This document shows positions 1 to 10,768 of a stretch of 64,000 nucleotides of DNA, one piece after another (the stretch's first letter is position 1; every line of letters begins with the position of its first letter). The notes under the pieces are model-generated. The model did no database searches. It saw nothing but the letters and a program-made list of their open reading frames with translations, and was not told the origin of the DNA. The stretch spans positions 124,001 to 188,000 of the forward strand of contig JAODTK010001554.1 in NCBI GenBank assembly GCA_026419785.1, in the 5' to 3' direction. The stretch comes from Sclerodactyla briareus (taxonomy: Eukaryota > Echinodermata > Holothuroidea > Dendrochirotida > Sclerodactylidae). A program made the position numbers and the translations under genes.

Positions 1-3000
1 TGCTATTACCGTTTCCTTTTTAATGTAGTTCGAAGCAGTCAAATAATCCCCAAAATACATTAATATGTAAATGTAGCGAACCATCTTTGATACTGTTGTT
101 TGATGTTGTCTGAGGCATTACCCTACTACATCCACACTGATATATATTCATGGTAAATTATAGGAGCAAAACATGCCATCGGCAGAAAGCATTTGGTTAA
201 TATCTCATATATGGAGCCGGTTTGCCGCACGCAATCTCTCCAAACCTTTTGACTTACTAGAACTCACAAAAGTACACAGCAAAAATGCTGATTGAAACCA
301 GAAATTCGGTGCCGTAGCAAAAATAAAAGCAACATATATCCCTGCGAACATAGACCAATTTCGATATCAACTTAATGTCGTGGTTTATACTCAGAGTTTC
401 ACGGCGACCGGCTGTTTTAAGCTGATGTCACAGAGGGGTTACCTTCTATTTTCTTACCACATAATCGGATTTCGAACCAACTGCCATTACATGTTTACTG
501 TCCTCTGATAAACTGATTCAAGTCAAAATGACGTATACCACTAACGAGGATTTACTCTTGATTTGAACGCGATGGCACCGTCTTTGGTGAAAAAGGAATT
601 GAGTATTTTCGTACGAGTGCTCGAGTGACGAGATTCCACATATCACATGGAAACATTTCAACATATTTATACGATATTGTAGTCTTCACAATGCGTATTT
701 TAACAAAAAGTGTTTACTCAAGCAAGCAAACCAGTGTCTTTCAGAGATTTGAAATCTCCCAACCTATATTTCATATCCAATTATATTGTATCACGAACAA
801 AAACCAAGCAACTCTTTTAATTAACAAAACGGATTATAAAATAATTTCCAATTATAGAAACAGTTTGTTGAGAGTTGTATGGAAAAATAGTTGCATTTCA
901 GCAACTGGTAGATTTCAAAGACTCAATCTCAATATTCAATCCACAATGTTTCATTTTATTTTTTTTCCCTACGAAGATGAATTGGAACAAACAGAATCAA
1001 TAACGCTCGGGAAGAGCGATACATATCGAAATATTGACTGCATTCGACGTTAGCCACTAGCGTAACTGTGAGGGAAGGGGATCACCGAAGGGAGAATGCT
1101 TGGAAGACGACCTATAAATATCGGGGGTTGAAAGTGGTGGTGCATGGAGATGAGAAATTGGAGAGAGATACTTCCCACACCTTACGATATATATCGCTAC
1201 GTGGAATTGTTATTGTAAGAATATGCATGCGCGATCGTTATCTGAGTTATTTACACCACAAATAGCGTGTGTGGTAACACAGGGCTGGGGCGTGCTTCCC
1301 CAGCCAACATGCACTCTCGCATTCTTACACTCTCCTCTCAACTTGTTTCTTATCATGCATCGTAAAATACTACAATTCCCATAGCTACAGACAGATGCAA
1401 TAATAGCAAAACAGATGGGATAATTCATAATATGTGCGTCGCTTGTAATATCTCTTTGATTGGGCGAGTTTGTTCAATTCAGTCCCTGCTGAAATGCAAC
1501 GGCCGAGTCTATCATTTGACGATGCTCTCTAGTACGCTCCTTCGAAACATTGCCAAGCGTTACTAGTCAATAGAATGTCATGAATTCACACCGAAGGCTT
1601 ATCCTCAAGTTTTGATCGGTCGATCAAAAATGGGGCCAATGAACATTCGGACACAGCTGGTTACGCACCTAGTAACTGTGCACTGAATAAATTCACGGAA
1701 CATATACATCGTTCACATCGCTCGGGGAATCATTTATAAATCGTTGACGGATAAGATATGATTGCGACCTGAAGCGAGTTATCGCGGAATGCGTTAGGTG
1801 TGATGCCCCAACGTTTAAGCGAACTATGGCGAAGACACATCACGTTGGTGTTTATAACCCCTGTGGGGAGTTACAGACGATATCCCAATATAGCACAGTG
1901 TGTCGTGTCCCAGACAACAAATAAACATTATATTTTGACAGTTAGTGACAGACATAGTAACACTCTGGTCGACAATGACATTGAGTGAACACCGGAGTTA
2001 TCAGTGGTTTGTGACCTAACCTTGGTAACACTCACGATTTCAACAATAACAACAACTCCTCTGTATACCCAGGTATGTAGACTAGAAGTTTCTAGAAATC
2101 TATATAACCATGCTGAAATACCGGTATTATCAGCTGTCATGAAATAAACACTAGACTGACGCAACTGAAATGTGAAGAAACTGGAGCAATGCGAGGCAGC
2201 TCAGGACAGAGAGATAAATGATATGGAATAATAGTTCTCTGACATACAAGGTAGCAACATATTGGCAGGAATGCTGGCCAGCATTGGCATTTCCTATGTT
2301 ATAGCTAGATGTGATACTATTAATAGTTGTACTCATTTTTTAAATACAGATATGTAAATGCTCGCGACTGTAACAAAAAAAACAAATACATGAAATATCT
2401 TTACACTATGCATCATACGCAATTTTGGAAAGCAAGCTTCGATAAAAAAAAAATTATGACTATTTAGGTAACCAAAACGGAAGTCGCAATATTTACTCCA
2501 TTACGAAGCTCCGCCGGCGTATTATACCCCTCCGAGAGCCGTTGTTGGTAGAACTGATATATACCAGTTTATGCACATCTATTACATTCATTCCCGGTGT
2601 TGTTATATCAAACTACTCATTTAATTCGACTGATATGAACTGAAATTGAATAGAAACGAAATGATAAATCAGCCATCAAGAGTACATCAAAGTCATATTC
2701 CATCTATACAACTCAGTCACCCCAAACTGTTTTCTTTATAATTCCATCAACTGCTCTGTGCTCCGGCAATTCAAATACGTTCGGTAGTTAGAGAAGAACT
2801 GAACCATGAACCCATCAAAACACGTTGCAGACGGATTCAATTAGCCATCTCTTTCATCTGCCGAAAATGTTTTCGTCCGGACATGTTAATACTCCTGGAG
2901 GTTCATATGAGCTCACATCTGGAGTTCATAGCCCCAAACTGCAGGCTGTCTTATCACATCTGTTCGAGTTCACTGATTACATTCGTTCCTTTCTATTACT

Positions 3001-4269
3001 TTCGTATAGTATCCCTTTACATCTTGTAGGCCCGATCCTATGACAGGGCTATCGGACCTATGCGGCATTTGTCACGGGGCCTCATTAACCAATTAATATG
3101 CTGTCATCGCAGTGTTTCTTTAACACCCACAATTGCGAACCCCTGGGCTGTGAAGCTGGATCTATCGTACGCGTGACACACTCTTGACCTCAAACCTAAT
3201 CAGAACACAGATCCGTGCGCGTCTTTTACTAACAAATACATGTGTGAGTCCTTTTACTGTTACGCCTCAATGTAAGACCTTCTGTCTTATTCCACTCACA
3301 CGTCACATTTTCTCTGTGAATTGTAATTTTAATAAACTATCGAGGCTATTGGACAGTTCGTAATCATACAACAGCTAATCACTAAATATTTTCAGTTCAA
3401 ACCACTCTTTTATTCAGAGACAACTCATGGTTTCCGAGTGAATATCGACGGTTCCCTCTTGTATTCACGAGCTTCCATATTGTTAATTTACGATTTTTGA
3501 GAAAATTGTCCCTCTGGCTATTTTTGTAAATCACCAGGGAGCGTATATATCAATACCATTTACCATTTACCATTCGCCATGTTGGAGCATACCCTGATTT
3601 TTTTCTTCCTAAAGCTACCTGACGATTTGACAACGTGTTACCAACGACACTCGCCTTATATTATACTCACATTGGATCTCGATAGTTCGCCCATAGGCAC
3701 AACGGTTATTATTTACAACAACAACATTTGGGCGTACTCTCTCTGTACTCCGAAAACGTTTACTGTTTTTGTATTTCAATAGAAACTCATTATAACTTCT
3801 CTCCAAACTGGCAATAAATAAGAAATAACGATAATCAATAAACACTTGAAATTTCCCATTTATTGACCTCAGGATTACATTCATATGTTTGCACTGGAAA
3901 AACATGTGGCATTGTAGTGTTGTCATCGTTACGAACGTGTATAGAGCTCCAAAACCATGGATTTCTCTTGGGGCCGCCCATGTTGTAACTTGCAGCCGAC
4001 GACACGGCATTAGAGAGAATGGTTTTCAATTAATCGATCCTGATTTTCCAATTGAAAGTATATTGTATGAGGCCACACAAGTTTGGTGGACTACGATTGG
4101 AACATAGACACCAGGTGAGAAACTCTATCTTGTCATAAGATTAATCACGTCAGCTGAGACAACCCCCCTTTACATATATGGATGTTGAAAGACGCTGAAT
4201 AGCCCTTGTTGTTGGGTTACGTGGAGTGGCTGGGGGTTTACCAGTTCATAAAGTAAAAAACACATCGGA
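1..4269. other. No gene recognised
   Basis: I see no recognisable domain, tRNA or transposon end in this stretch. The largest open frames (625-1053 plus, 142 codons; 3615-4010 minus, 131 codons) have no familiar motif, no repeat structure and no convincing splice sites. A short repetition of TACCATT lies near 3557-3577. Composition is A+T-rich and resembles the rest of the window, so intron or intergenic DNA is the default reading. Confidence 0.5.
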
Positions 4270-4500
4270 TTACTGCCCAAAACATAGTGTATACGGATAA
4301 CTGATGCTTGTATACTTTTCAAACAAAATGACAAGAGGGGACGCCGAGCTCATAATTCCTACCGAATCGAGTGCCCCCATGCAAAACCATAAGGGAAAAA
4401 AGAGAAAATCCAGCTTGTTGATACTTGACAGCTGAAGCTTAAGAGAGAGGAAACACATCTTGGGCGAGCATCTTCCGGACACGCGAGATGCGACGTTGGA

Positions 4501-4517
4501 GGGAGGGAGGGGAGGGG
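4501..4517 (+). other. Potential G-quadruplex motif
   Basis: Four G-runs of three to four bases are separated by single A residues (GGGAGGGAGGGGAGGGG). This fits the standard four-run quadruplex pattern with one-base loops. Whether it folds or matters is unknown. It lies between two LINE-like remnants. Confidence 0.5.
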
Positions 4518-4722
4518 TTTAGATGACGAAGTGAGGCGCAACCAGATAATTGCTTGGCAGAAAAGATGACCTTGTAGGGCGAGTAGCTCCATGTGAAGGA
4601 GGAGCAGCTCACTGAAGTTCGCAGGAGCATTGGCCATGAAAGTTTTGGTGGATGAAACCAAAGAAGATCTAGGTAATTGACAACCATGTGGAGTTGTATA
4701 CGATAGTAGGACCAGAGGAATT

Positions 4723-4840
4723 TGCAAGAAGATTCGGCCAAGAAGAACGAGATTAGAAGTAAGGAGAAATTCATACTTTAACAGAATATGGAAGACATGG
4801 AACGAATTGCTAGAAGACCATTTAGTTCAACTGATTATCC
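4723..4840 (+). pseudogene. Possible C-terminal scrap of a LINE polymerase
   Basis: One plus-strand frame reads RTRLEVRRNSYFNRIWKTWN, then EL, followed by an acidic stretch. This resembles the C-terminal tail shared by several non-LTR polymerases, where a basic R-rich segment is followed by an F-x-R-x-x-x-x-W-N-x-L-P motif; here the proline is replaced. The match spans only about 25-30 residues, and nothing upstream in frame adds support. If real, it is on the opposite strand from the RT fragment at 4875-5200 and so belongs to a separate insertion. Chance resemblance remains possible. Confidence 0.3.
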
Positions 4841-4874
4841 AACTGAAGTACGGTTTACGGCGACTTCATATCAT

Positions 4875-5200
4875 TTATGGGGTCGAGAAAAGCCGAGTGT
4901 TGTGCAGGTTATCTGTCATCTGCGAGTCATTATGCGAGAAATTAATACTATGGGGTGGGGGGGGGTGCGAAAGACAATAATAAAGATGAGTAAAAGAGTG
5001 TAGGAGAAAGCAGCAACTTGAGAATCCCCAGCAGAGAGGGCACCGTATATCCAAAAAGGGATGGAACGATTGGTGAGAAAGCGTGCAGTCCAAGAGATCA
5101 GGTTGGGACTGGAACTGAATACAGGGAGCTTAGCAAGAAGTCCATCATGCCATACCGCGATCGAAGGATTTAACAATACCAAGGGCATATCGAAAACCAT
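4875..5200 (-). pseudogene. Decayed jockey-like LINE reverse transcriptase fragment
   Basis: On the minus strand the RT palm is readable across two frames: KSFDR (one frame) joins VWHDGLLAKL (the next frame), followed by LISWTARFLTNRSI, then SPTLLLIF-like text read as SYTLLLIFIIVF, then an INFSHNDS stretch where a FADDS catalytic box is expected. The order, spacing and chemistry match the RT of jockey/I-type non-LTR retrotransposons, in which the first aspartate lies in the KAFD motif and the second pair in FADD. At least one frameshift (near 5155) and loss of the canonical FADD show it is dead. No 5' or 3' terminus is visible, so it is an internal fragment of roughly 100 residues. Confidence 0.68.
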
Positions 5201-6217
5201 ACTGATATATACCAGTTAGACGTCATGTTTGTGTGTGGGGTTGGTGGTTGAATAACAACCATGAACTCTTCCATGAAAAAAAAATTGGAAACATTTAATT
5301 ACCAAATAAAAAAAAATCATCTCAACCACAATGCTGTGAAGAAAAAATAGCGACTGCGATAAGTTTCGTTCCATGGGGTCGATCGCATCGTCACATTTCA
5401 CAGGGCGCTACAATAATTTACGGAATTTTTCTTCGTGTCGGTTCCTTGATCGTTTCTAGCAATTGAGGAAATAGTCGCTATAACGTTATTTTTTCCTCAC
5501 TAGAACGAATTATAAACTGATCGCTCCATTAGTTCAACGGCTGAGCCGAACTTATATTGTAGCTCTGGTATGTGTGCATGGCAACATTGTTCCTGAATTT
5601 AGGTCAATCATTGAGACAAATCAGTGGGCTATATCTTATTGTATATATTTCTGGTCTTGTATATTTTTTTCAACAATTCGCTGATTTACAATACTTACCA
5701 AATCCTTTCGCAAAGTCCCCGGGGTGCTTGAAAGTATTATACGGTATGAACAAGAGATATCTAAAACAAACAGAAATCGATACTGGTGTCCGCATCAATG
5801 TCACTTCGCGAAAGCTTGATCAGTCCCTGACCTGGCTGACGTTTTTAAATAAATGCATAGAACAGCGGCCCTCAAATTTTTCTTTAGGCTCCCAAATATT
5901 GGCTTTCAAAGAAAGGGGATGTCATTCAATAAGAATACCACAAGTGGGCACAGTGTAGCTGGTTCTAGGGAAAAAATGCCTGGTGAGTCTAGTTAAACAT
6001 AAGGAAAATGAGGTGATAATGAGATGTTCCGGGGGGAAGAATCGAGAACCCATGCGATAGCCGTCCTGAAAAATGGCATCGCGCTACCTAATAGCACATT
6101 AATGCACTTTGTTTCCCCTCCTGACACAAATTTAAGTTTTCAGCTCAAAAGTATGGAACAGACATTTGCAAATCCATCGGGAAGAAGCATATATGGTATA
6201 CACATACTCGCGAACTA
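5201..6217. other. No gene recognised
   Basis: The largest frame (5572-5958 plus, 128 codons) shows no known motif; its hydrophobic start is not a convincing signal peptide. No repeat or structural RNA is evident. Confidence 0.45.
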
Positions 6218-6306
6218 TTATATATAATTATATATATATATATATTATATATATCTCTAGGTATATATAATATATATATAATATATCTATATATATATAT
6301 ATATAA

Positions 6307-6337
<31 letters not shown>

Positions 6338-6393
6338 GATATCTATATATATATAATATATATATATTATATATATATATATAATTATATTAT

Positions 6394-6427
<34 letters not shown>
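6218..6427. repeat. AT/TA microsatellite
   Basis: This is about 210 bp of almost pure alternating A and T, with short interruptions such as CTCTAGG near 6256. It is a simple-sequence repeat able to extrude cruciforms. Its length is probably unreliable in any assembly. Confidence 0.95.
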
Positions 6428-7639
6428 CGGTCCAGAACGGTTCTACCAGCTAACTTTTTGCAAATACGGTGCCTGGCAACGACACCATAGCTAATGTGAA
6501 TATGAGAATATTAATGGAGTAGGTTTTCCTGGGAGAATGCATAGACTAGTAGTTATACCTTACCTTAGTTACTCTGAACGACGAATTTAATACTTTATAC
6601 CTATATTGAAGGTTCAATTGGCGTAAGTCTGTCGTTGACTAAATGAAAATTACTGCCCATGCAAATGGCGTCATCGTAGTGCAACAGTACATGTTCTACT
6701 ACCCATTGGTTTCAGTTATACTATGAAGTAACATGCTTAGAAAAAGGAACATACGCAGTTGGAGCGATAATTTAAGTGTGTGTCGGCATGCGTTACATAA
6801 CGTATGCCTCTCAGATTACATTATTTGTATTCTCCGAAGTGTCAGGTAGCAAAGCTGGCGATACATTGGTTGCGAATCTGGTGTTACGTTCGTTCATATT
6901 TACCACCTTTGAAAGCTGACACAGAGTCTTCGTATAGTATAGGGCCAGTGGGCAATTTAGAGACTTTCGAATCTCCTGATGAAACTATGGTTTAGTGTGG
7001 GAAAACAAACTTATCTTAATATTCCAGTGATTTCTGACTTTATTGTCCGCTATAGAAACCACACTCAATCACGCCCATCACAGAAATCGGGCAACGATGA
7101 CACAAAATAATACAAATCTGAAAATACAGCAGTACAGAGTGCGCATAATCAATGAAATACAAAATACAACACGCAAAGGAAAAAATGGGTACTCTCTTAA
7201 AGTCTCAAGATTCAAAAAACCCTATTACACCTACTTATATAACTTATCATGTTTGTTATTTCCTAATTGAATAATTGTTCTAAACCAAACGAAGGACAAC
7301 TTAAGAAACAAATTTTTGTTAACTGACAATCAAGTAAGAGTGTGCTCTGTGATGAACCCTGGGCACACGTGCACAAGCGGCCCTCCTAGCAATCTAGACC
7401 GTCTTCCCATTAATTAATGAACTATGAGATGATGTTCTAATACGTGTAAAATGCACCCTCTCATGATCAGGTACCTCAGTGTGGGGTGGTATAAATACGA
7501 TGTACTGTCTAAGATGGGTTAATACGTTCTCTATAGGTGACAAATTTCGACCCTTCTCTTCTCATAATCATGGTCTTAATTACACTCACGATTTAATCTG
7601 GCGTAAATAATTATTACCCTTAGTCTGATGTGCTTCACA
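6428..7639. other. No gene recognised
   Basis: I see no domain, repeat or RNA gene. Short frames at 6804-6995 and 7043-7270 (plus) have no familiar content. Confidence 0.45.
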
Positions 7640-7915
7640 TTGTGTGTACACAAGCACCAAGGGATATCGTCAGCCAACCCTTTTCTCTTAGACAATAACC
7701 TAGATCATAGTCCCTTCTTAGCAGTTTGATCCCTAAATGACCACCTGGGTAACCTGCTTCTGCCAAGCCAATAACGTTAGGAGTTGACTTCCGAACACCC
7801 AACATTACTCTTACAGACATCATATACGTGCTTTCTAAATCACCATGTTGACTGCACAGCCAAGACTCACAACTATACAGCAATGCTGGCAGGAACGCGG
7901 TTCGAAAATTTCACG
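7640..7915 (-). pseudogene. C-terminal fragment of a LINE polymerase (second family)
   Basis: The minus-strand frame reads FRTAFLPALLYSCESWLC, then a block containing LESTYMMSVRVMLGVRKS and LAEAGYP. The combination of LLYGCE(S/A)W, an acidic or polar spacer, LLGVR(K/Q)(S/T)T and a short L-x-E-x-G-Y-P block is characteristic of the region after the RT palm in one group of invertebrate LINEs. Family-level placement is inference. The readable part is about 60-65 residues and decays after GYPGGHLGIKLLRR. No RT catalytic box, endonuclease or 3' tail is visible beside it, so this is an isolated dead fragment. It does not share the YRxRNSFxPRAI tail of the elements at 15 and 46 kb. Confidence 0.65.
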
Positions 7916-9710
7916 TTTAACCCAAATGGGAAAGTCAACAGATATAATCGAAAGGACTACACTGACATTTTTAAATGTTTTTAAACGTATCTAAATTTAT
8001 CACGAGTTGCCTTGCGTTGGTTATACGTATTCGTTCGAAAATGTGTCTATTTCTACCCACGTTTCTGAGTCCAGGGTATAGGACAGTTGACGTGTTCGGG
8101 CTACCTCCCTGTGTATTACTGTAGCTCGACCAGTACCGACTGACCCATGGGCAGTGCTACTGATTACAATCATTGTATAGAAGCCGTATATATTCACATT
8201 CCCGTAAACTAATGAAATACTGAAACTAATTAAAGTGAAACAATCACGAATAGTAGTTACTGATTGCAGCTCAGCTATGTTTCGACCATCAATTGATAGA
8301 TTAATTTGTTTCATGTTTTCACTTTCAAAGAGTACGTTGCCTCCCTGCTCAGACTATGACAATTACTGGTTGAATAAAAACGTCCCCCCCCCCGATGCAA
8401 TAAGTTATTAAGAGCATGTGTAACAGGTTTACTGAAACGCAAGGAACTAATTTCATATATCGGGCCCTAGGGAATTATTACAATATTAGGGGGAATAATA
8501 AAAAGTACGGAAGTGATCAGTGGTCCCAATTGTTTATGATTTTGAGGTCGAGACTTCCTTTGGGGCATAAAAAGATCCGAACTCATTTGAACTTTCCAGA
8601 TGATAACGGTCTCGACGAAAACAAGACTGTACTGGCGAAACCAGATATGAACGATGGAAATGTTCTCGTTTGACCCAAGCTGTTGTGATGTATTTTTTAA
8701 TCAGTAACTTGTTATTTTCAAATCGCCCGGGCAAATTGGTATCGATGCTATTTTAAACAAACGTCGGTGGTCAAAAGTTCTTGAAGGCATTTTTCCAGCA
8801 CCTACATGTATAAAGTTGGCTAATTGGTTCCCATATTCTAAAACCAGATAGACAAAATTCGGCGTGTTTAGTGTATATTAGCAACGAACATTAAACGTGT
8901 AATGTGGCTTAGCATTAGGATGGGGAATGGTAATTTACCCAATAACGCTTCCTGGCACCCGCTTTCCCATATGGACTAAGTATTACTGGACATTTAAAGT
9001 GAACAATATTTGGAACGGTGTGTATTACACTTAGTTAATCATTCATCTTGTTAGTTTTAGCTACAAATATTCATGGGGATTGTGTCTACCTCAAATGACA
9101 CCTCTCTAATTTTATGTGCCGACCTCTACATATACTTTTTCATCAAGGTTGTCTATTTTTGTTTTTTTGCAACCTTATACGACGGAGTAATAAACCATCT
9201 AACTATCTGCCGTACGATCATTAATCGCTACTAAAATCACACATAGAATAGGTATCCGATCAAATGGCGGCGCGTCACTCTTTGGCCCATTTCCCATCGG
9301 AGCATGTGAAGTGTGAACTCCCCACGCGTCCCTTGGCAAATGATGACAAAATCTGTTCCGCGTCTCCTTTTTTCTTCTTTCTTATCTGATATCAGATGAA
9401 ATCACGGAAGCTGTGTACGAAAATCAACACAAAATAGCTCAAACAGCTTTCATCTGCATGAGATCGCAACACGCCTTCACGATATACTTATTCATGTCCC
9501 TCAAAATTATATCGTGGAGGCGTGTTACGATTAAACCCGTATTTTCCAGCTCTGGAGGGGTATGGTATATTTAGTTTCTACGTCAAATAAAGCTCCAACT
9601 CCATCGGGAAGTAATACAATTCTAAACAGCGACACGGCGCAGTTCACCATTGTCGCCTACGAATTGATGATATTCACAACTTACATGCATTTGAGAAACG
9701 TTCGTTGTGG
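7916..9710. other. No gene recognised
   Basis: No readable domain or structured repeat. A run of ten C lies near 8385. Short open frames at 8021-8314 (minus) and 8416-8673 (plus) are unremarkable. Confidence 0.45.
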
Positions 9711-9727
9711 CAGACAGACAGACAGAC

Positions 9728-9762
<35 letters not shown>

Positions 9763-9830
9763 AGATAGATAGATAGATAGATAGATAGATTAGATAGATA
9801 GATAGATAGATAGAAGATAGATAGATAGAT
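9711..9830. repeat. Compound GACA/GATA microsatellite
   Basis: Several GACA units are followed by about 100 bp of GATA units, with three phase breaks (for example GAAGATAG). It is a typical compound tetranucleotide microsatellite. The long Ser/Leu/Ile/Tyr-rich minus-strand frames across it are repeat translation, not genes. Confidence 0.97.
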
Positions 9831-10022
9831 GAAACAAGTATCTGGATATTCTGAAACAATCCGCTCACTAAACGAACTACAATTTGAGAAAAGTCCTAAG
9901 AGGATATAATCCGATTCTTCTTTGCTTGTTTGGGACAGCCGATTGGAGGCGATACCTTCTGATGGGATGTGGGGGGGTGGGTTGGTCAGATGCATTGCTA
10001 TGACCTGTTTGTATGTGCCTAT

Positions 10023-10067
10023 AGGCCCGTTCTACACGACGATACATTTGTATCGCAACATCATCAT
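10023..10067 (+). repeat. Left terminal inverted repeat of the Harbinger-like element
   Basis: Begins AGGCCCGTTCTACACG and ends in ATCATCAT. Its reverse complement is found at 10725-10768 with one indel and a handful of substitutions. Confidence 0.8.
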
Positions 10068-10223
10068 ACAGAAGTTCCTTCTTGTTGCGAAACATTTGTA
10101 TCTCCATGTAGATTGCTCTTGCAACATGCTGGGACAAAATCGTGAAACTTGTATGACATTGTTCCCAAATTTAGCTGCATGTTTCATCTTCTGCACAAAT
10201 GTTGCAAGTATCCGAACTCTCGA

Positions 10224-10228
10224 CCAAT
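10224..10228 (+). promoter_or_regulatory. CCAAT box upstream of the MADF exon
   Basis: The context ACCAATCAG matches the NF-Y-type CCAAT core and lies about 60 bp before the ATG at 10289. No TATA box is evident. The position suggests the transposon's own promoter, but a five-base motif alone is weak evidence. Confidence 0.4.
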
Positions 10229-10288
10229 CAGGAGTATTCTCGCAAGTCATGTGATAATTGCGAACTAGCTTGCCGACATCGTCTGAAA

Positions 10289-10456
10289 ATGGCTGCATCC
10301 CCGAGATCAAACAAAACTTGGACCGTTGAGGAAGTCGGGCGTTTGATTGAGCTGTACGAGGAACGCCCATGTCTGTATTGTCACTAGTGGAATATAAGGA
10401 CAAACACGAGAAGAAATCGGCGATTATTGAAATAAGTGCCGAATTGGACATCGGCG
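10289..10456 (+). pseudogene. First exon of a MADF/Myb-SANT-like DNA-binding protein, frameshifted
   Basis: The ATG at 10289 has a good animal context (A at -3, G at +4). The first frame reads KTWTVEEVGRLIELYEERPC, then LY. A shift of one base near 10376-10380 then continues LVEYKDKHEKKSAIIEISAE, then LDIG. A tryptophan near the start, LIxLYExRPCLY and a (V/K)-x-Y-K-D-x-x-x-x-K spacer are hallmarks of the MADF domain found in Adf-1-like proteins and in the second protein of PIF/Harbinger transposons. The reading ends at GGCG|GTAAGC, a strong 5' splice donor (GT at 10457), so this is an exon whose partner exon is not seen before the right inverted repeat. The domain is about the first 55 residues of a normal 80-90. 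The single-base loss may be real decay or a consensus error. Confidence 0.7.
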
Positions 10457-10724
10457 GTAAGCCTGTGAAATTAATGATCTATAGCCTGCACTCGTTCAGT
10501 GCGTAGTCTACCTAGAGTCTGAATATGATTCGGCTAACGCTAGGTCTTTTTTATTTTATTTATATATTGAGAATATTGAAAGTCTTGAAAACGTTACTAA
10601 TGCCATGGGCTACTTCGTAAGGCCTACCACAAACAACTTGATACAAATGTTGCAGGATGTTTCATGGTGTAGATCGAGGGTCGCAACAACCTCATACACC
10701 ATCATACATCTGATACAAATTAGA

Positions 10725-10768
10725 ATGATGATGTTGCGATACAAATGTGTCACCGTGTGAGCGGGCCT
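10725..10768 (-). repeat. Right terminal inverted repeat of the Harbinger-like element
   Basis: Read on the minus strand it starts AGGCCCGCTCACACGG and continues into the same ATTTGTATCGCAACATC block as the left arm. The base after the repeat begins TAA. Confidence 0.8.

Larger units (their letters stand above)
10023..10768 (+). mobile_element. PIF/Harbinger-like DNA transposon derivative carrying a MADF exon
   Basis: The 746-bp unit is bounded by inverted repeats of about 45 bp starting AGGCCCG. The two arms differ by a few substitutions and one indel, and share an identical 20-bp inner block (ACATTTGTATCGCAACATCA). The flanking trinucleotides are TAT on the left and TAA on the right, one mismatch from the 3-bp TWA-type duplication typical of PIF/Harbinger. 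Subterminal copies of ACATTTGTATC recur inside both arms (10044, 10092 and, reversed, near 10640, 10712 and 10738) and may be transposase-binding sites. PIF/Harbinger elements characteristically carry a second gene for a Myb/SANT- or MADF-like DNA-binding protein; the only coding remnant here is such a domain, in line with an internally deleted copy. No DDE transposase is visible. The superfamily assignment is inference. Confidence 0.68.

Noticed and set aside
3615..4010. 131-codon minus-strand ORF
   Set aside because: No motif; overlapped by other equally unremarkable frames on both strands.
4270..4774. Overlapping minus-strand ORFs as an extension of the RT fragment at 4875-5200
   Set aside because: I looked for the thumb and C-terminal LINE motifs expected downstream of the palm and could not find them in any frame.
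9674..9995. Ile/Tyr/Leu/Ser repeat proteins
   Set aside because: Translation of the GATA/GACA microsatellite.
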